A DNA stretch of 23,675 bases from JARRNO01 sp037384885 (GCA_037384885.1 JARRNO010000007.1:1-23675); one strand, 5' to 3'. Counted from the stretch's first letter, positions 1-8,841 are shown. Translations and numbers: made by a program. The notes: a model not told the origin generated them from the sequence alone.

Positions 1-1455
1 GTATACGGCCCCAGAACTCTGGTCCACGGTCACCCAGGGAAAGAACTGCGTATGCGTTGCGGAGTCGTCGTTCACCTTCAGGGGAGTGCTCCATGTGCTC
101 CCGCCGTCGGCGGACTTTGTCAGATAGATGTTTGTCCCGTTGACGGTGCCGCCCGACGGAAAGTCGGGATAGACCACGTAGATGGTTCCGTAATAAGGCG
201 ATCCCGGATCGCGATCCACGGCGATGGAGCCGAAGGCATTGATACCCCGGCTGTTTTGGGCCGGTGGATCGTTGTTGGAAAAGGACGTGAGATTCCCGGC
301 GGCTATTTGTACGGGAGTGCTCCAGGTGGCGCCGCCGTCAGTTGACTTGGCGAAGACGTGGGTGTCGCCGGTACTGGGCAGCCGGTCCCAGATCGCATAG
401 ACCGTGCCATCGGGAGCAACGGCGAGATCGCCGCCGATGTCCGAGTTGCCACCGGTTTCGACCACCACCGTGGTCCACGAGGTTCCGTTGTCCGAATAGG
501 CGACCCGCTCCACGTTGTTCTGGTCCCAGATGACGTAGATCCGGTTGGTGTGCGAGTGGGCCTGGCCGGACGTCGTGTCGATCGCCATCATCTCCTTGTC
601 ATCGAAGCTGCTGGAGTTGTTCAGGTCATTGATGACGATGCCGAGCGGATTCCAGGTCGCCCCTGCATCCGTGCTCTTTGCGATAACGATCGAGCTGGAT
701 GATGATCCTCCTGAACTTTGACTTATCAGCATATAGGTAGCGTAGGCGTTCCCGTTGGCGTCCCAGGCAACGGTAGGATCGCTTCCAAAATAGGTACTTC
801 CTACACCACCGGTATCATTCGAAGGCCAGGGGGCGCAGTTATAAGTCCAGCTCGCTCCCCCGTCGTTCGATCCGTAAAGAGCTTGGGTGCCGTAGGTGGT
901 CCCCGAAGGCGCCTGACATGCAGCGGCCGGATCCTGGTAGAAGGTGTTCGCGCCTGCGACAAGCTGGTTTGAGTTGTTGGGATTGACCGCGATGGTGACT
1001 TCGCCCTGGTAACCCTGGACGCCGCCCGCCAAGGGCATATTAGTCCCAACGCTGGCGGTTGGGAGAATCGGAGCCTTTCGCGATGAGCGCGCGTTGAACT
1101 GGGCGCCCGATACTGTCCCCTTTTTCAGCCGCGTCCGCTGCTTCCGGTAATTCACCCACGTGAGATGCGCCTGCCAAATCGGAGGCGTGACGGGCAACGA
1201 GACACGATTTTGCCGGCGCCATGTTTCGAATTGATCCAACGGGTCCATCTTGCCGTAAGGATCGATTTTTAAGGCCGACAGCACCTTGACCGCTGCGGCG
1301 CGCCTGCTCTTAGCCGGCGTGTTCGGCTTGTGGGCCGGGATGGCCGCGGCTGCCGGCAAGCTTCCGATCACCGCCGTCATGAAAAAGGTCGCAACCGCTC
1401 TCATGGTCCGTCTGAGAAATTCTCTCGGACCAACGTCGCTCTTTTCTCGTTCCAT
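1..1455 (-). CDS. Secreted sialidase-like BNR/Asp-box repeat protein, partial (C-terminus beyond left edge)
   Basis: An open frame of 485 codons reads on the minus strand from ATG 1455 to the window edge, so the C-terminus is missing. The start follows a strong GGAAGGGAG ribosome binding site and lies in the same setting as the start of the paralogue at 5071. Residues 15-40 look like a signal peptide (basic RRTMR, hydrophobic stretch, then PAAAA), so export is likely; M18 is an alternative start. From about residue 125 the protein aligns with its neighbour (GGVQGYQGEVTIAVNPNN here, GGVTDYQGEPSVAVNP there). It carries at least five Asp-box-like turns: SNDGGASW, STDAGATW, SDNGTSW, STDGGATW, SADGGSTW. 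Asp-boxes mark beta-propeller blades in sialidases and other extracellular proteins, but no sialidase active-site arginine triad or FRIP motif was recognised, so glycosidase activity is not claimed. The substrate is unknown. Confidence 0.82.
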   Translation of the reverse strand, partial: MEREKSDVGPREFLRRTMRAVATFFMTAVIGSLPAAAAIPAHKPNTPAKSRRAAAVKVLSALKIDPYGKMDPLDQFETWRRQNRVSLPVTPPIWQAHLTWVNYRKQRTRLKKGTVSGAQFNARSSRKAPILPTASVGTNMPLAGGVQGYQGEVTIAVNPNNSNQLVAGANTFYQDPAAACQAPSGTTYGTQALYGSNDGGASWTYNCAPWPSNDTGGVGSTYFGSDPTVAWDANGNAYATYMLISQSSGGSSSSSIVIAKSTDAGATWNPLGIVINDLNNSSSFDDKEMMAIDTTSGQAHSHTNRIYVIWDQNNVERVAYSDNGTSWTTVVVETGGNSDIGGDLAVAPDGTVYAIWDRLPSTGDTHVFAKSTDGGATWSTPVQIAAGNLTSFSNNDPPAQNSRGINAFGSIAVDRDPGSPYYGTIYVVYPDFPSGGTVNGTNIYLTKSADGGSTWSTPLKVNDDSATHTQFFPWVTVDQSSGAVY

Positions 1456-1741
1456 TGATGCACGCTCCCTTCCACGGAGATACCCCCGCCATTCTATGAC
1501 TCAGGCTATCGCCCTTTGCAGCAGGGCCTGCGTCGGGCCGAAGGCGAGCCAATTCAGCTCCGATTTAAGCAGGGAGGACGTTTGCAATTGAAATCCGCAC
1601 CTGCACACGGGTAGGGCTCCTTCAAAACAGAACCCGTCTCCCATGTGGGGCTTCTCGGCAGAATGAAGCCTTGATTTCGGGAATCCTGCCGGCTGTTTAC
1701 GACCAGCGACGGATCAGAGATTCCCCTGGCATGATTCTCTT

Positions 1742-1770
1742 AATATTCCCTGAAATGAGCTTCTTGTCAA
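1742..1770 (-). promoter_or_regulatory. Sigma70-type promoter for the partial BNR gene
   Basis: Read on the minus strand, the -35 is TTGACA (1765-1770), the spacer is 17 bp and the -10 is AATATT (1742-1747). Transcription would start near 1735, giving a leader of about 280 nt before ATG 1455. Spacing and -35 are identical to those of the promoter at 5277-5305, which drives the paralogue. The rest of the 460-bp gap (1456-1918) holds this leader and the terminator at 1805-1833; no further gene is visible in it. Confidence 0.6.
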
Positions 1771-1804
1771 GAAAAGACGGACAGAAACCCGGGGCGGGGA
1801 TCAG

Positions 1805-1833
1805 TAAAAGAACCCGCCGTCAAGGACGGCGGG
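1805..1833 (-). terminator. Rho-independent terminator of the 1050-aa BNR gene
   Basis: A perfect 9-bp GC-rich stem (CCCGCCGTC at 1813-1821, GACGGCGGG at 1825-1833) with a 3-nt loop is followed on the minus strand by TTCTTTTAC. It lies about 85 bp downstream of the stop codon at 1919, in the correct orientation. The stem is the same as that of the terminator at 5359-5383. Confidence 0.8.
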
Positions 1834-1918
1834 CTCCATGGTTCCCGTATGACAGCCGCCTGGAGACAGGCGCCGGCTATTTATAACGGCTCGGCTCGCA
1901 GGCTGAGACCCCTCTCTT

Positions 1919-4900
1919 TCAGGGACAAACCGCTTCCACGCCCTTCTGGGTGTAGCCGCACTGGCCCGAAGCGGTGGGGTGGCGCTCCGTACCGGACGAA
2001 TCCTTTCCCCAGGTTCCTTCCGTCTGATTGTTGTCCGTACCAACGATCACCCACCAGATAAACTGGCCGGGCCCCGGCGCGGCAGGAGGCGTCGTCCAGG
2101 AATAGCTTCCGGAGGTTCCGATATTGCAGTCGCTTCCCGTCAGAGTATAGGTGGACAGGCCGCTGTCGTTGCCGAAGTAGACATTGTAATTGCTGAAAGC
2201 GGAATCCGCCGGGCACGTCGTAGTATCCCACGTCAGGGCGATCGTGCTCCCGTCCGAGTTGCTCTTGGCCGCAGACGCCGGAGTCCCCGATACCCATTTA
2301 CCGTCAGGGACCGCCCGGACATAGGGCTGGCAGGGCGTCGCCCCGTTGCTGACGGCCACGTCGTCGATGTACCATCCCGCTTCGCCCACTTCCGTGTCGC
2401 AGGCCAGCCTGAACCGGACCTGCGCGGTCAGGCCCGCGAAGCTGGAGAGGTCGACGACGACCTGCGTCTCCGTTCCCAAGGTTCCCCCCGTCCATGCGGA
2501 CCGCCCGCCGATGGGGTTCCCGAAATCGCTGGGGATGGTCCCGTTGTATCCGCCCTGGGTGATGTAGGATCCCAGGTCGTTCCATGTGCCGCCCCCGTCC
2601 GTGCTGATTTCGATCACGGCGCCGTCGTACCCGTCGTCAAGCTGGTAGGTGTGGTAGAACGTCAGCACCGTGGAACTCGTCACTGCGAAGGAAGGCGTGA
2701 CCAGAACATCGTCGTTCAGGTGCTCCACGTCCCGCGCATAAAACGTATGGCTCGCGCTGTGGGGGAAACCGTCCGTGCTCTGCACCCAGAGATCCTCGCC
2801 GCTCAGCGCCTCATGCGTCCACGTTCCCCCCGCGTCGGGCTCGCCCGAAGATTCCTCGAAGGTTTCGTAGAAGGTTTTGCTAGGGGCGGCCACGCGCATC
2901 ACGGTGTTCGGGTCTTCGGCTCCGTTGCCCACGTCCACGGCTCTGACGATGTAGTAGTACGGGACGCCCGGCGAGAGGGCCGTCGTGTCCGAAAAGGCCG
3001 TCCCCGTCAATCCCGAAACCAGGAGCGTGGAAGGGGAGGGGCTGAAGGGCGCGGTGGACCGGTAGATGTTGTACTCAACGCCGTCGCCGCAGCGAGACGA
3101 AGCGGCGTTCCACGCGAGGTTGAGCGTGCAGCCTGCGCTGCTGTCGGCCGTGACCGAGGCGAGTCCATCGAACGCAGGTGGAGCGGTGCACGAACCGGTC
3201 GCCGGTTCGGCGGATTGCGCACAGGCGCTCTTGTCGGATTCGCATCCACCCAAGGGGTTGACGGCCGTGACGGCATAGGCGTATTCCGTGCCGCCGCTGG
3301 CGCTGGTGTCCGCGTAACTCGTTCCCGTCACGCCGGAAGCAAGCAGTGTGTACGATGACGGCGTACAGCTTCCGTAGGCGCGGTACACGTTATAGGTGGC
3401 GTCCAGCGGCGTGCCTGCGCCGGGCGACCAGGACAGGTCGATCTCGTTGTCGCCCGCGCCTCGGACGGCTGCGAGAGATACGGGAGCGGAAGGCGTGACG
3501 CACATGGCAATGCGCGCCGCAGCCGCCTCTTCGATATCCGGGTTGAGATTGTCGAGCGGGAAATATTGCCGCGTATCGGTCCACACGGCCCAGGCGTAGC
3601 CCCCGCCCGCCGCCACCTGCGCGTAGGTCCCGTACTGGGTCGGATCGGGAAAATAGTTCACGTTGGAGTTTTCGTCCGAATAGGCCACGTTGTCGTTGCT
3701 GAACTGGTCGGACTCCTGCGTGACCTGGACATCCGGCACGAAAGACGTTCCCCCGTCCGCTGAAAAGGTAAAGAAGACCTGAACCTGGGTCCGGGTCCCG
3801 TTTGGATCAATCGTCGTATCGACATAGCTGTTGCGCGTGTCATACCAGGACAGCGCCACATATCCCGTCGACGGGTCCACGCTCACCCAGGGGAAGAACT
3901 GCGTGGCCCCCGTGGACCCGTCGTCGTTGATCCGCTGCGCCGAAGACCAGTTCGCGCCGCCGTTGGAGGAACTCACGAGAAAGATGTCGGTATCCTCGCT
4001 GGGAAGCTGGACGCCGCTCCCGTAATCGGTATAGGCCACGTAGATCTTTCCCACGTAACTGGACGAAGAATCGGTGTCCACCGAAAGGGACGCCAGCGCG
4101 TTGATGCCCACCTCGTTCTGGGCGCCCGGCTTGAGATAATGGCTGTTGCTGGAGTCGGACGACAGCGACAGCGTGACGGGAATGACGGTGGGAGAAGCGA
4201 GCCAGCTCGCGCCGCCGTCCGTGGACTTGCTAAAGACGATGGCATCACCCGAACTGGTCTGGCCGCGGTTCCAGACCGCATAGACAGTGCCGTCGGGCCC
4301 CACGGCCACATCGCCGCCGAAATCCTGATTGGTGTGGTTCGTATCTTCCGCCTGCACCGTGTGCCAGCTGGAACCGTCGTAGTAGGCGGCGTACTCGGTA
4401 TGGTTGCGCTCCCAAATGGCGTAAACGCGCCCGGTGTGGGAATAGTTCTGGCCCGAAGAATTGTCCACGGCGATCATGACCCGGCCGACGATGGAACTGC
4501 CGCCCAGGCCGTTGAAAACCGGCGCGCCGCCAAGGACGGTCCATGTCGAACCGCCGTCCGTGCTTCGCACGACCACCACGGCGGACGAAGTGGGATTTAC
4601 TGGCACGTTCGGCGGTTGGCTCGATTCATAGACGGCGTAGGCGGCGTAGAGTGTGTTGGACGGCCCCCAGGCCGTGCTGACGTGACGCCCGTATTCGTAA
4701 CCGCTGGAGGGCCCGTTCTGGGGCCAGGGTGCGTCCGACTGGGACCAGGTGGAACCGGAATCCGTCGACACGAAGAACTTCGGCAGAAGCAGGTTGGGAA
4801 CGACGACGGCGTTATAATTCGAAAGCGAACTCGCCCCCACCAGGACTTGGGTCGCGTCGGCCGGATTGACCGCCACCGAAGGCTCGCCCTGGTAGTCGGT

Positions 4901-5071
4901 GACGCCGCCGCCCATGCAGATGTTGCCGCCTGGAACGGCATCGGCGATGACGGGGGGCGCGGAAGTCCCCTGGGCGGCCGGACCGGCACCGGAGGCGCAA
5001 AGAGGAAGGCCGAACGCCAGAGACGCGATCGCCAAAGACCCAACGAATTTCAACACGCGAATCGTCCGCAT
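1919..5071 (-). CDS. Large secreted multidomain protein: BNR/Asp-box repeats, FN3-like modules, MAM-like domain
   Basis: 1050 aa, starting at ATG 5071 after AAAGGGAGCG. Residues 1-30 are a signal peptide (MRTIRVLKF, then a hydrophobic core ending at CASG-A). Residues about 50-520 form a propeller-like region with Asp-boxes STDSGSTW (102), STDGGSTW (170), STDGGASW (283), SSNGGANW (368) and SADGGTSF (437). Two fibronectin-III-like modules follow (about 527-620 and 630-735), each with a YNVYR/YNIYR strand. Next comes a jelly-roll segment (about 738-920) with YETFE, STDGGGTW and GWYIDDV, resembling the MAM-type domains of immune inhibitor A-like secreted proteins, and then a third FN3-like module. 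There is no C-terminal transmembrane anchor, LPXTG or PEP-CTERM signal; the end is Cys-containing (QCGYTQKGVEAVCP). A role in extracellular binding or surface display is inferred; no catalytic centre was recognised. It is a paralogue of the gene at 1-1455. Confidence 0.85.
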   Translation of the reverse strand: MRTIRVLKFVGSLAIASLAFGLPLCASGAGPAAQGTSAPPVIADAVPGGNICMGGGVTDYQGEPSVAVNPADATQVLVGASSLSNYNAVVVPNLLLPKFFVSTDSGSTWSQSDAPWPQNGPSSGYEYGRHVSTAWGPSNTLYAAYAVYESSQPPNVPVNPTSSAVVVVRSTDGGSTWTVLGGAPVFNGLGGSSIVGRVMIAVDNSSGQNYSHTGRVYAIWERNHTEYAAYYDGSSWHTVQAEDTNHTNQDFGGDVAVGPDGTVYAVWNRGQTSSGDAIVFSKSTDGGASWLASPTVIPVTLSLSSDSSNSHYLKPGAQNEVGINALASLSVDTDSSSSYVGKIYVAYTDYGSGVQLPSEDTDIFLVSSSNGGANWSSAQRINDDGSTGATQFFPWVSVDPSTGYVALSWYDTRNSYVDTTIDPNGTRTQVQVFFTFSADGGTSFVPDVQVTQESDQFSNDNVAYSDENSNVNYFPDPTQYGTYAQVAAGGGYAWAVWTDTRQYFPLDNLNPDIEEAAAARIAMCVTPSAPVSLAAVRGAGDNEIDLSWSPGAGTPLDATYNVYRAYGSCTPSSYTLLASGVTGTSYADTSASGGTEYAYAVTAVNPLGGCESDKSACAQSAEPATGSCTAPPAFDGLASVTADSSAGCTLNLAWNAASSRCGDGVEYNIYRSTAPFSPSPSTLLVSGLTGTAFSDTTALSPGVPYYYIVRAVDVGNGAEDPNTVMRVAAPSKTFYETFEESSGEPDAGGTWTHEALSGEDLWVQSTDGFPHSASHTFYARDVEHLNDDVLVTPSFAVTSSTVLTFYHTYQLDDGYDGAVIEISTDGGGTWNDLGSYITQGGYNGTIPSDFGNPIGGRSAWTGGTLGTETQVVVDLSSFAGLTAQVRFRLACDTEVGEAGWYIDDVAVSNGATPCQPYVRAVPDGKWVSGTPASAAKSNSDGSTIALTWDTTTCPADSAFSNYNVYFGNDSGLSTYTLTGSDCNIGTSGSYSWTTPPAAPGPGQFIWWVIVGTDNNQTEGTWGKDSSGTERHPTASGQCGYTQKGVEAVCP

Positions 5072-5276
5072 GGTACGCTCCCTTTAAGTATCGCCCTATC
5101 CGCTTCAGTCCCCGTTCCCTGGGCCGGAGGATCCCACCCTGGACCCAAGGATTCGGCTCATCGCCCTTCCACGAAGGGAAAGCCCGTCGCTCTTCCGCAA
5201 CGGTAATGGCCAAGCAGCATCAGTTTGTTTTTTTCCGGCCGATGCCGGCTCATCTGTGCCCAAATGCTTCATTTCC

Positions 5277-5305
5277 AATATCGCCCAGGGTGTTCTGTTT
5301 GTCAA
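5277..5305 (-). promoter_or_regulatory. Sigma70-type promoter for the 1050-aa BNR gene
   Basis: On the minus strand, -35 TTGACA (5300-5305), 17-bp spacer, -10 GATATT (5277-5282). The predicted leader is about 200 nt to ATG 5071. The 336-bp gap between this gene and gcvPB (5072-5407) holds the leader, this promoter and the gcv terminator, and no other gene. The leader has a small CCGGC/GCCGG hairpin at about 5235-5250; the neighbouring T-tract is on the wrong side for a terminator. Confidence 0.62.
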
Positions 5306-5349
5306 TTCACGCGGACCTGGCGGGGATCCGGTGCTGGATCTCCCCCGTC

Positions 5350-5383
5350 TAAAAGAAAGGCCCGCCGTCCTTGACGGCGGGCC
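5350..5383 (-). terminator. Rho-independent terminator of the gcv operon
   Basis: An 11-bp perfect stem (GGCCCGCCGTC at 5359-5369, GACGGCGGGCC at 5373-5383) with a 3-nt loop is followed on the minus strand by TTTCTTTTAG. It is 24 bp past the gcvPB stop. This is the strongest terminator in the window. Confidence 0.88.
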
Positions 5384-5407
5384 GGAAATCTCTAAGACGG
5401 CTGCGCG

Positions 5408-6865
5408 TCACCCCGGCTCCCAGGTGAGCCTGGGGATGCGCGCGGCGGTGACTTCGTCGAGCCGCCGGCGGTAGGCGTCGTGCGGCGCGCTTTTTACCTT
5501 CTCGGGATCGGTGCGCGCCTCTTCGAGAACCGCCTTGACCGCCGCCACGAAGCGGTCCAGTTCCTCCCGGGGCTCCGTTTCGGTGGGTTCCACCATGATG
5601 GCGCCGTGGACGATCAGCGGGAAATAGACCGTCGGCGGGTGGAAGCCGTAGTCGATGAGCCGCTTGGCGATGTCCATGGTGGTGATGCCTTCCGGCAGGG
5701 TCCGGTCGCTGAAAACCACCTCGTGAAGGGTGTTGCCCTTGAACCCCGGCTCCAGTTCCTCGGAAAGACGGGCGCGCAGGTAATTCGCGTTGAGAACGGC
5801 CAGCCGGCTCGCTTCAGGAAGGCCCTCGCGGCCCAGTGTGTCGATATACGTCAGGGCCCGCACCAGGACCAGGAAATTCCCGTTGAAGGCGTGAACCTTT
5901 CCGATGCTTTGCGGGCGATCGTGGTCCAGCTTGAAGCCCGATCCGGTCTTGACGACGACGGGACGCGGCAGGAAGGGCTCGAGGTGCTTGCGGCAAACCA
6001 CGGGGCCCGCCCCCGGTCCGCCGCCGCCGTGCGGCGTGGAAAAGGTCTTGTGCAGGTTGATGTGCATGACGTCCGCGCCCCAGTCCCCGGGCCGGGTCAT
6101 GCCCATGAGGGCGTTCAGGTTGGCGCCGTCAATATAGACCTGCCCCCCCTTCGCATGGACAATGTCGCAGATTTCCCGGATGTTTTCCTGGAAGATTCCA
6201 AGGGTGTTGGGCACCGTGAGCATGATGCCGGCCACGTCCGTTTCCATGCGCTGCTTCAGGGCGTCCATATCCATCCGCCCGTCATCGCTGCTTCGGACTT
6301 CTTCCACGTCGTATCCCGCGAAGTGGGCGGAGGCCGGATTGGTGCCGTGGGCCGAATCGGGAATGAGCACGACCTTGCGCAGGTCGTTTCTCGATTCGTG
6401 GTAGGCGCGGATCAGCTGCATGCCCGTGAACTCGCCCTGGGCGCCGGCGGCCGGCTGGAGCGAACACGCGTCGAAGCCGGCGATGGCGCAGAGCCGGTTC
6501 TGGAGCTCGTAGAGCAGTTCCAGCGCCCCCTGGCTCATGGATTGCGGCTGGAGGGGATGCAGCCGGGAAAAGCCCTCCATCCGGGCCGTCTGCTCGTTGA
6601 TCTTCGGGTTGTACTTCATGGTGCAGGACCCGAGGGGATACAGGCCGAAGTCGATGGCGTAGTTGAAGGTGGACAGGCGGGTGAAGTGCCGGACGACGTC
6701 CACCTCGCTCAGTTCCGGCAGCCTTGCCGGCTCGGCCTCGCGATGCATGGCGCCCAGCAGTTCGCGGGGGTCGGCTTCGGGCACGTCGGCCGCGGGCAGC
6801 GTGACGCCGCGGCGTCCCGGATGGTCCAGCTCGAAAAGCAGCTTTTCTTCGGTCCACCGGCTCAT
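5408..6865 (-). CDS. gcvPB: Glycine dehydrogenase (decarboxylating) subunit 2, P-protein
   Basis: 485 aa. With GcvPA it forms the PLP-dependent P-protein of the glycine cleavage system, which decarboxylates glycine and transfers the aminomethyl group to lipoyl-GcvH in the cytoplasm. The PLP-binding lysine is visible at about K273 in INLHKTFSTPHGGGGPG, the hallmark of the catalytic subunit. Other conserved segments are YPLGSCTMKYNPK (about 76-88), DSAHGTNPAS (170-179) and YIDGANLNA (244-252). The start is ATG 6865, which overlaps the gcvPA stop (ATGA) and follows GGGAGG; an in-frame upstream extension to 6931 is rejected because it would lie inside gcvPA. Length fits the split-type family. It is the last gene of gcvT-H-PA-PB and is followed by a terminator. 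Confidence 0.97.
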   Translation of the reverse strand: MSRWTEEKLLFELDHPGRRGVTLPAADVPEADPRELLGAMHREAEPARLPELSEVDVVRHFTRLSTFNYAIDFGLYPLGSCTMKYNPKINEQTARMEGFSRLHPLQPQSMSQGALELLYELQNRLCAIAGFDACSLQPAAGAQGEFTGMQLIRAYHESRNDLRKVVLIPDSAHGTNPASAHFAGYDVEEVRSSDDGRMDMDALKQRMETDVAGIMLTVPNTLGIFQENIREICDIVHAKGGQVYIDGANLNALMGMTRPGDWGADVMHINLHKTFSTPHGGGGPGAGPVVCRKHLEPFLPRPVVVKTGSGFKLDHDRPQSIGKVHAFNGNFLVLVRALTYIDTLGREGLPEASRLAVLNANYLRARLSEELEPGFKGNTLHEVVFSDRTLPEGITTMDIAKRLIDYGFHPPTVYFPLIVHGAIMVEPTETEPREELDRFVAAVKAVLEEARTDPEKVKSAPHDAYRRRLDEVTAARIPRLTWEPG

Positions 6866-8214
6866 TTCAGACCTCCCAGGACTTCGGCAAACCGGTCGCA
6901 GTCCTCGCGCCGGACCTGCTCGGTGGCACACACCAGGTAGCCATCTTGGAGGTCAGCATAGTCACCCCCGAGAGGGTACCCCCCGATCATTCCCGCCCCC
7001 GCCAGGGCCTCCGCCGCTTTCGAGGCAGCGCCCGCTGGCAGCTTCACTGCGAATTCATTGAACGTCGGGCCGTCGAAAAGGGGAGTGATCCCCCTTTTCG
7101 CCAAAGCTTCCTTGAGATATTCGCTCTTGGACAGGTTCAGGCGGGCCAGTTCGGTCAGCCCCCGCCGTCCCATCAGGGCCAGGTAGATGGTGGCGCCCAG
7201 CATGCAGAGCCCTTCGTTGGTGCAGATATTCGAGGTGGCGCGCTCGCGGCGGATGTGCTGTTCGCGCGTCGTCAAAGTCAGGACAAAACCGCGCCGGCCC
7301 TCTTCGTCGGTCGTTTGTCCGCAGATGCGGCCGGGGATCTGCCTGATATGGGCTTTCTTGGCCGTCACGAACCCCAGGTAGGGCCCGCCATATCCCAGCG
7401 GCAGCCCGAACGAACGCGCGTCTCCGGCCACGATGTCGGCGCCCGAGCTTCCCGGCGCATTGAGGATGGCGAGAGACAGGGCCTCGGAAACGGTCACGGC
7501 GAGAAGCGGTTTCTTGTCGACGGCTTCTAGAGACCGGGCGATGGACGGAAGGTCCTCCACCACGCCGAAGAAATTCGGCTGGCCCACCAGGAGAGCGCAG
7601 ACATCCGGGCACAACGCCGAGGAAAGGGCCTCCAGGTCCATCCGGCCGTCACGGCCGAAGGGAACCTCTTCTGTATCAAGGTCCAGGCAGCGGAGATAGG
7701 TCCCGAGAACCTCCCGGTAAGCGGGATGGATCGACCGGGCCACCAGAATCTTTTTGCCCCGCCTGATCCGGGAGGCCATGAGGGCGGCTTCGGCCGTCGC
7801 GGAGGCGCCGTCGTAAAGCGAAGCGTTGGAGACATCCATCCCCGTCAGGTCCGCCATCATGGTCTGGAACTCGAAAATGGATTGAAGCGTCCCCTGGCTC
7901 ATTTCGGGCTGGTAAGGCGTATAGGAGCTGTAGAACTCCGTGCGCGACAGAAGGTGGTCCACGGCGGCGGGGCTGAAATGATCGTAGGCGCCCGCGCCCA
8001 GAAAGCAGGGTGCGCCGCCCGGCGCCGTGTTGCGGGCCGCCATGGCCGCCATGCGGGTTTTCAATTCCTGCTCGGAAAGGCCCGCGGGAATGTCCAGTCC
8101 CTTTTCGCACCGGATTTCAGGCGGGATATCCTTGAAGAGCTCATCTACGCGGGCTGCGCCGATGGCGGAAAGCATGGCCCGCTTGTCGTCTTCGCTTGCG
8201 GGAAGGTAATGCAT
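6862..8214 (-). CDS. gcvPA: Glycine dehydrogenase (decarboxylating) subunit 1, P-protein
   Basis: 450 aa, the usual length for the N-terminal half-subunit of the two-component P-protein. It has the aminotransferase-like fold but not the PLP lysine, which is in GcvPB; the two make the active heterotetramer. Recognisable segments are FLGAGAYDHF, SSYTPYQPEMSQGTLQ, NASLYDGASA and, later, TSNICTNEGLC. The start ATG 8214 follows AGGAGA at slightly long spacing. It overlaps gcvPB by 4 bp, which implies translational coupling and equal expression. The 166 bp between it and gcvH contain no strong terminator, so all four gcv genes are probably one transcript. Confidence 0.97.
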   Translation of the reverse strand: MHYLPASEDDKRAMLSAIGAARVDELFKDIPPEIRCEKGLDIPAGLSEQELKTRMAAMAARNTAPGGAPCFLGAGAYDHFSPAAVDHLLSRTEFYSSYTPYQPEMSQGTLQSIFEFQTMMADLTGMDVSNASLYDGASATAEAALMASRIRRGKKILVARSIHPAYREVLGTYLRCLDLDTEEVPFGRDGRMDLEALSSALCPDVCALLVGQPNFFGVVEDLPSIARSLEAVDKKPLLAVTVSEALSLAILNAPGSSGADIVAGDARSFGLPLGYGGPYLGFVTAKKAHIRQIPGRICGQTTDEEGRRGFVLTLTTREQHIRRERATSNICTNEGLCMLGATIYLALMGRRGLTELARLNLSKSEYLKEALAKRGITPLFDGPTFNEFAVKLPAGAASKAAEALAGAGMIGGYPLGGDYADLQDGYLVCATEQVRREDCDRFAEVLGGLK

Positions 8215-8380
8215 TTGCGTTGTCTCCTAAGGCGTACCGAGGAAAAAGCAAAACACCGGACGGTTCCCTTGAACCATAGCCTTCGAATTGCTGGAGAGGG
8301 CCCAGACCGGCGCGATGCGGCCTGCCGGCATCCGGCGCCGCCCCGGCAACGGGCCCGTCATATCCGAGCAACCTGCAGGT

Positions 8381-8773
8381 TCAGTGCTGCTCTTCCTGCG
8401 CCGCGTAATCCTGGTAAGCGGCCGCGTCCATCAGTTCATCGAGTTCGGCGGGGTTGGAAAGGGTCACCTTCATGATCCAGCCGCCTTCGTAAGGTTCCTG
8501 GTTGACCAGCTCGGGATGGTCCTGGAGGGTCTCGTTCACTTCAACGATGCTGCCGCTCACCGGAGCGTTCAGGTCCGATACCGCCTTCACGCTTTCCACG
8601 GTTCCCATCTGGGACCCGGCCGCGATGTCTTCCCCAGGTTCCGGCGTTTCCACGAAGACGATATCGCCCAGTTCCTGCTGGGCGAAGTCCGTGATCCCGA
8701 TCGTGGCTTTGCCCCCGTCAACCTTTACCCATTCGTGCGTCTTCGTGTACTTGAATTCTCCCGGTGCCTTCAT
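8381..8773 (-). CDS. gcvH: Glycine cleavage system H protein (lipoyl carrier)
   Basis: 130 aa. Carries the aminomethyl group between P- and T-proteins on a lipoyl-lysine arm. The lipoylation lysine is K63 in TVESVKAVSD, inside the usual lipoyl hairpin; the N-terminal KYTKTHEWVKVDG and the C-terminal EGGWIMKV segments are also typical. Two ATGs stand side by side (8776 and 8773). The second is preferred because GGAGG then lies 5 nt upstream, and it gives the standard family length. A longer frame reaching 8812 would start upstream of the ribosome binding site and is not supported. It lies 68 bp downstream of gcvT. No lipoate ligase or lipoyl synthase gene is in the window. Confidence 0.96.
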   Translation of the reverse strand: MKAPGEFKYTKTHEWVKVDGGKATIGITDFAQQELGDIVFVETPEPGEDIAAGSQMGTVESVKAVSDLNAPVSGSIVEVNETLQDHPELVNQEPYEGGWIMKVTLSNPAELDELMDAAAYQDYAAQEEQH

Positions 8774-8841
8774 CATGACCTCCCTATGGTCGGTAGTCTG
8801 AAACAGCGCCATTTTAGCACGGCCGGCAGGCCTGTAGAGAC

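Noticed and set aside
1979..3358. 459-aa plus-strand open frame
   Set aside because: Antisense to the 1050-aa secreted protein, Arg/Gly-rich and without motifs.
1..5071. Sialidase (neuraminidase) activity for the BNR proteins
   Set aside because: Asp-boxes occur in many non-enzymatic propellers; no FRIP motif or arginine triad was identified.
5228..5250. Hairpin next to a T7 run upstream of the BNR gene
   Set aside because: The T-tract precedes the hairpin on the plus strand and reads as A on the minus strand, so it cannot be a terminator in either direction.
5480..6940. 486-aa plus-strand open frame
   Set aside because: It is antisense to gcvPB and gcvPA, has no ribosome binding site or recognisable domain, and arises from the GC-rich third codon positions of the real genes.
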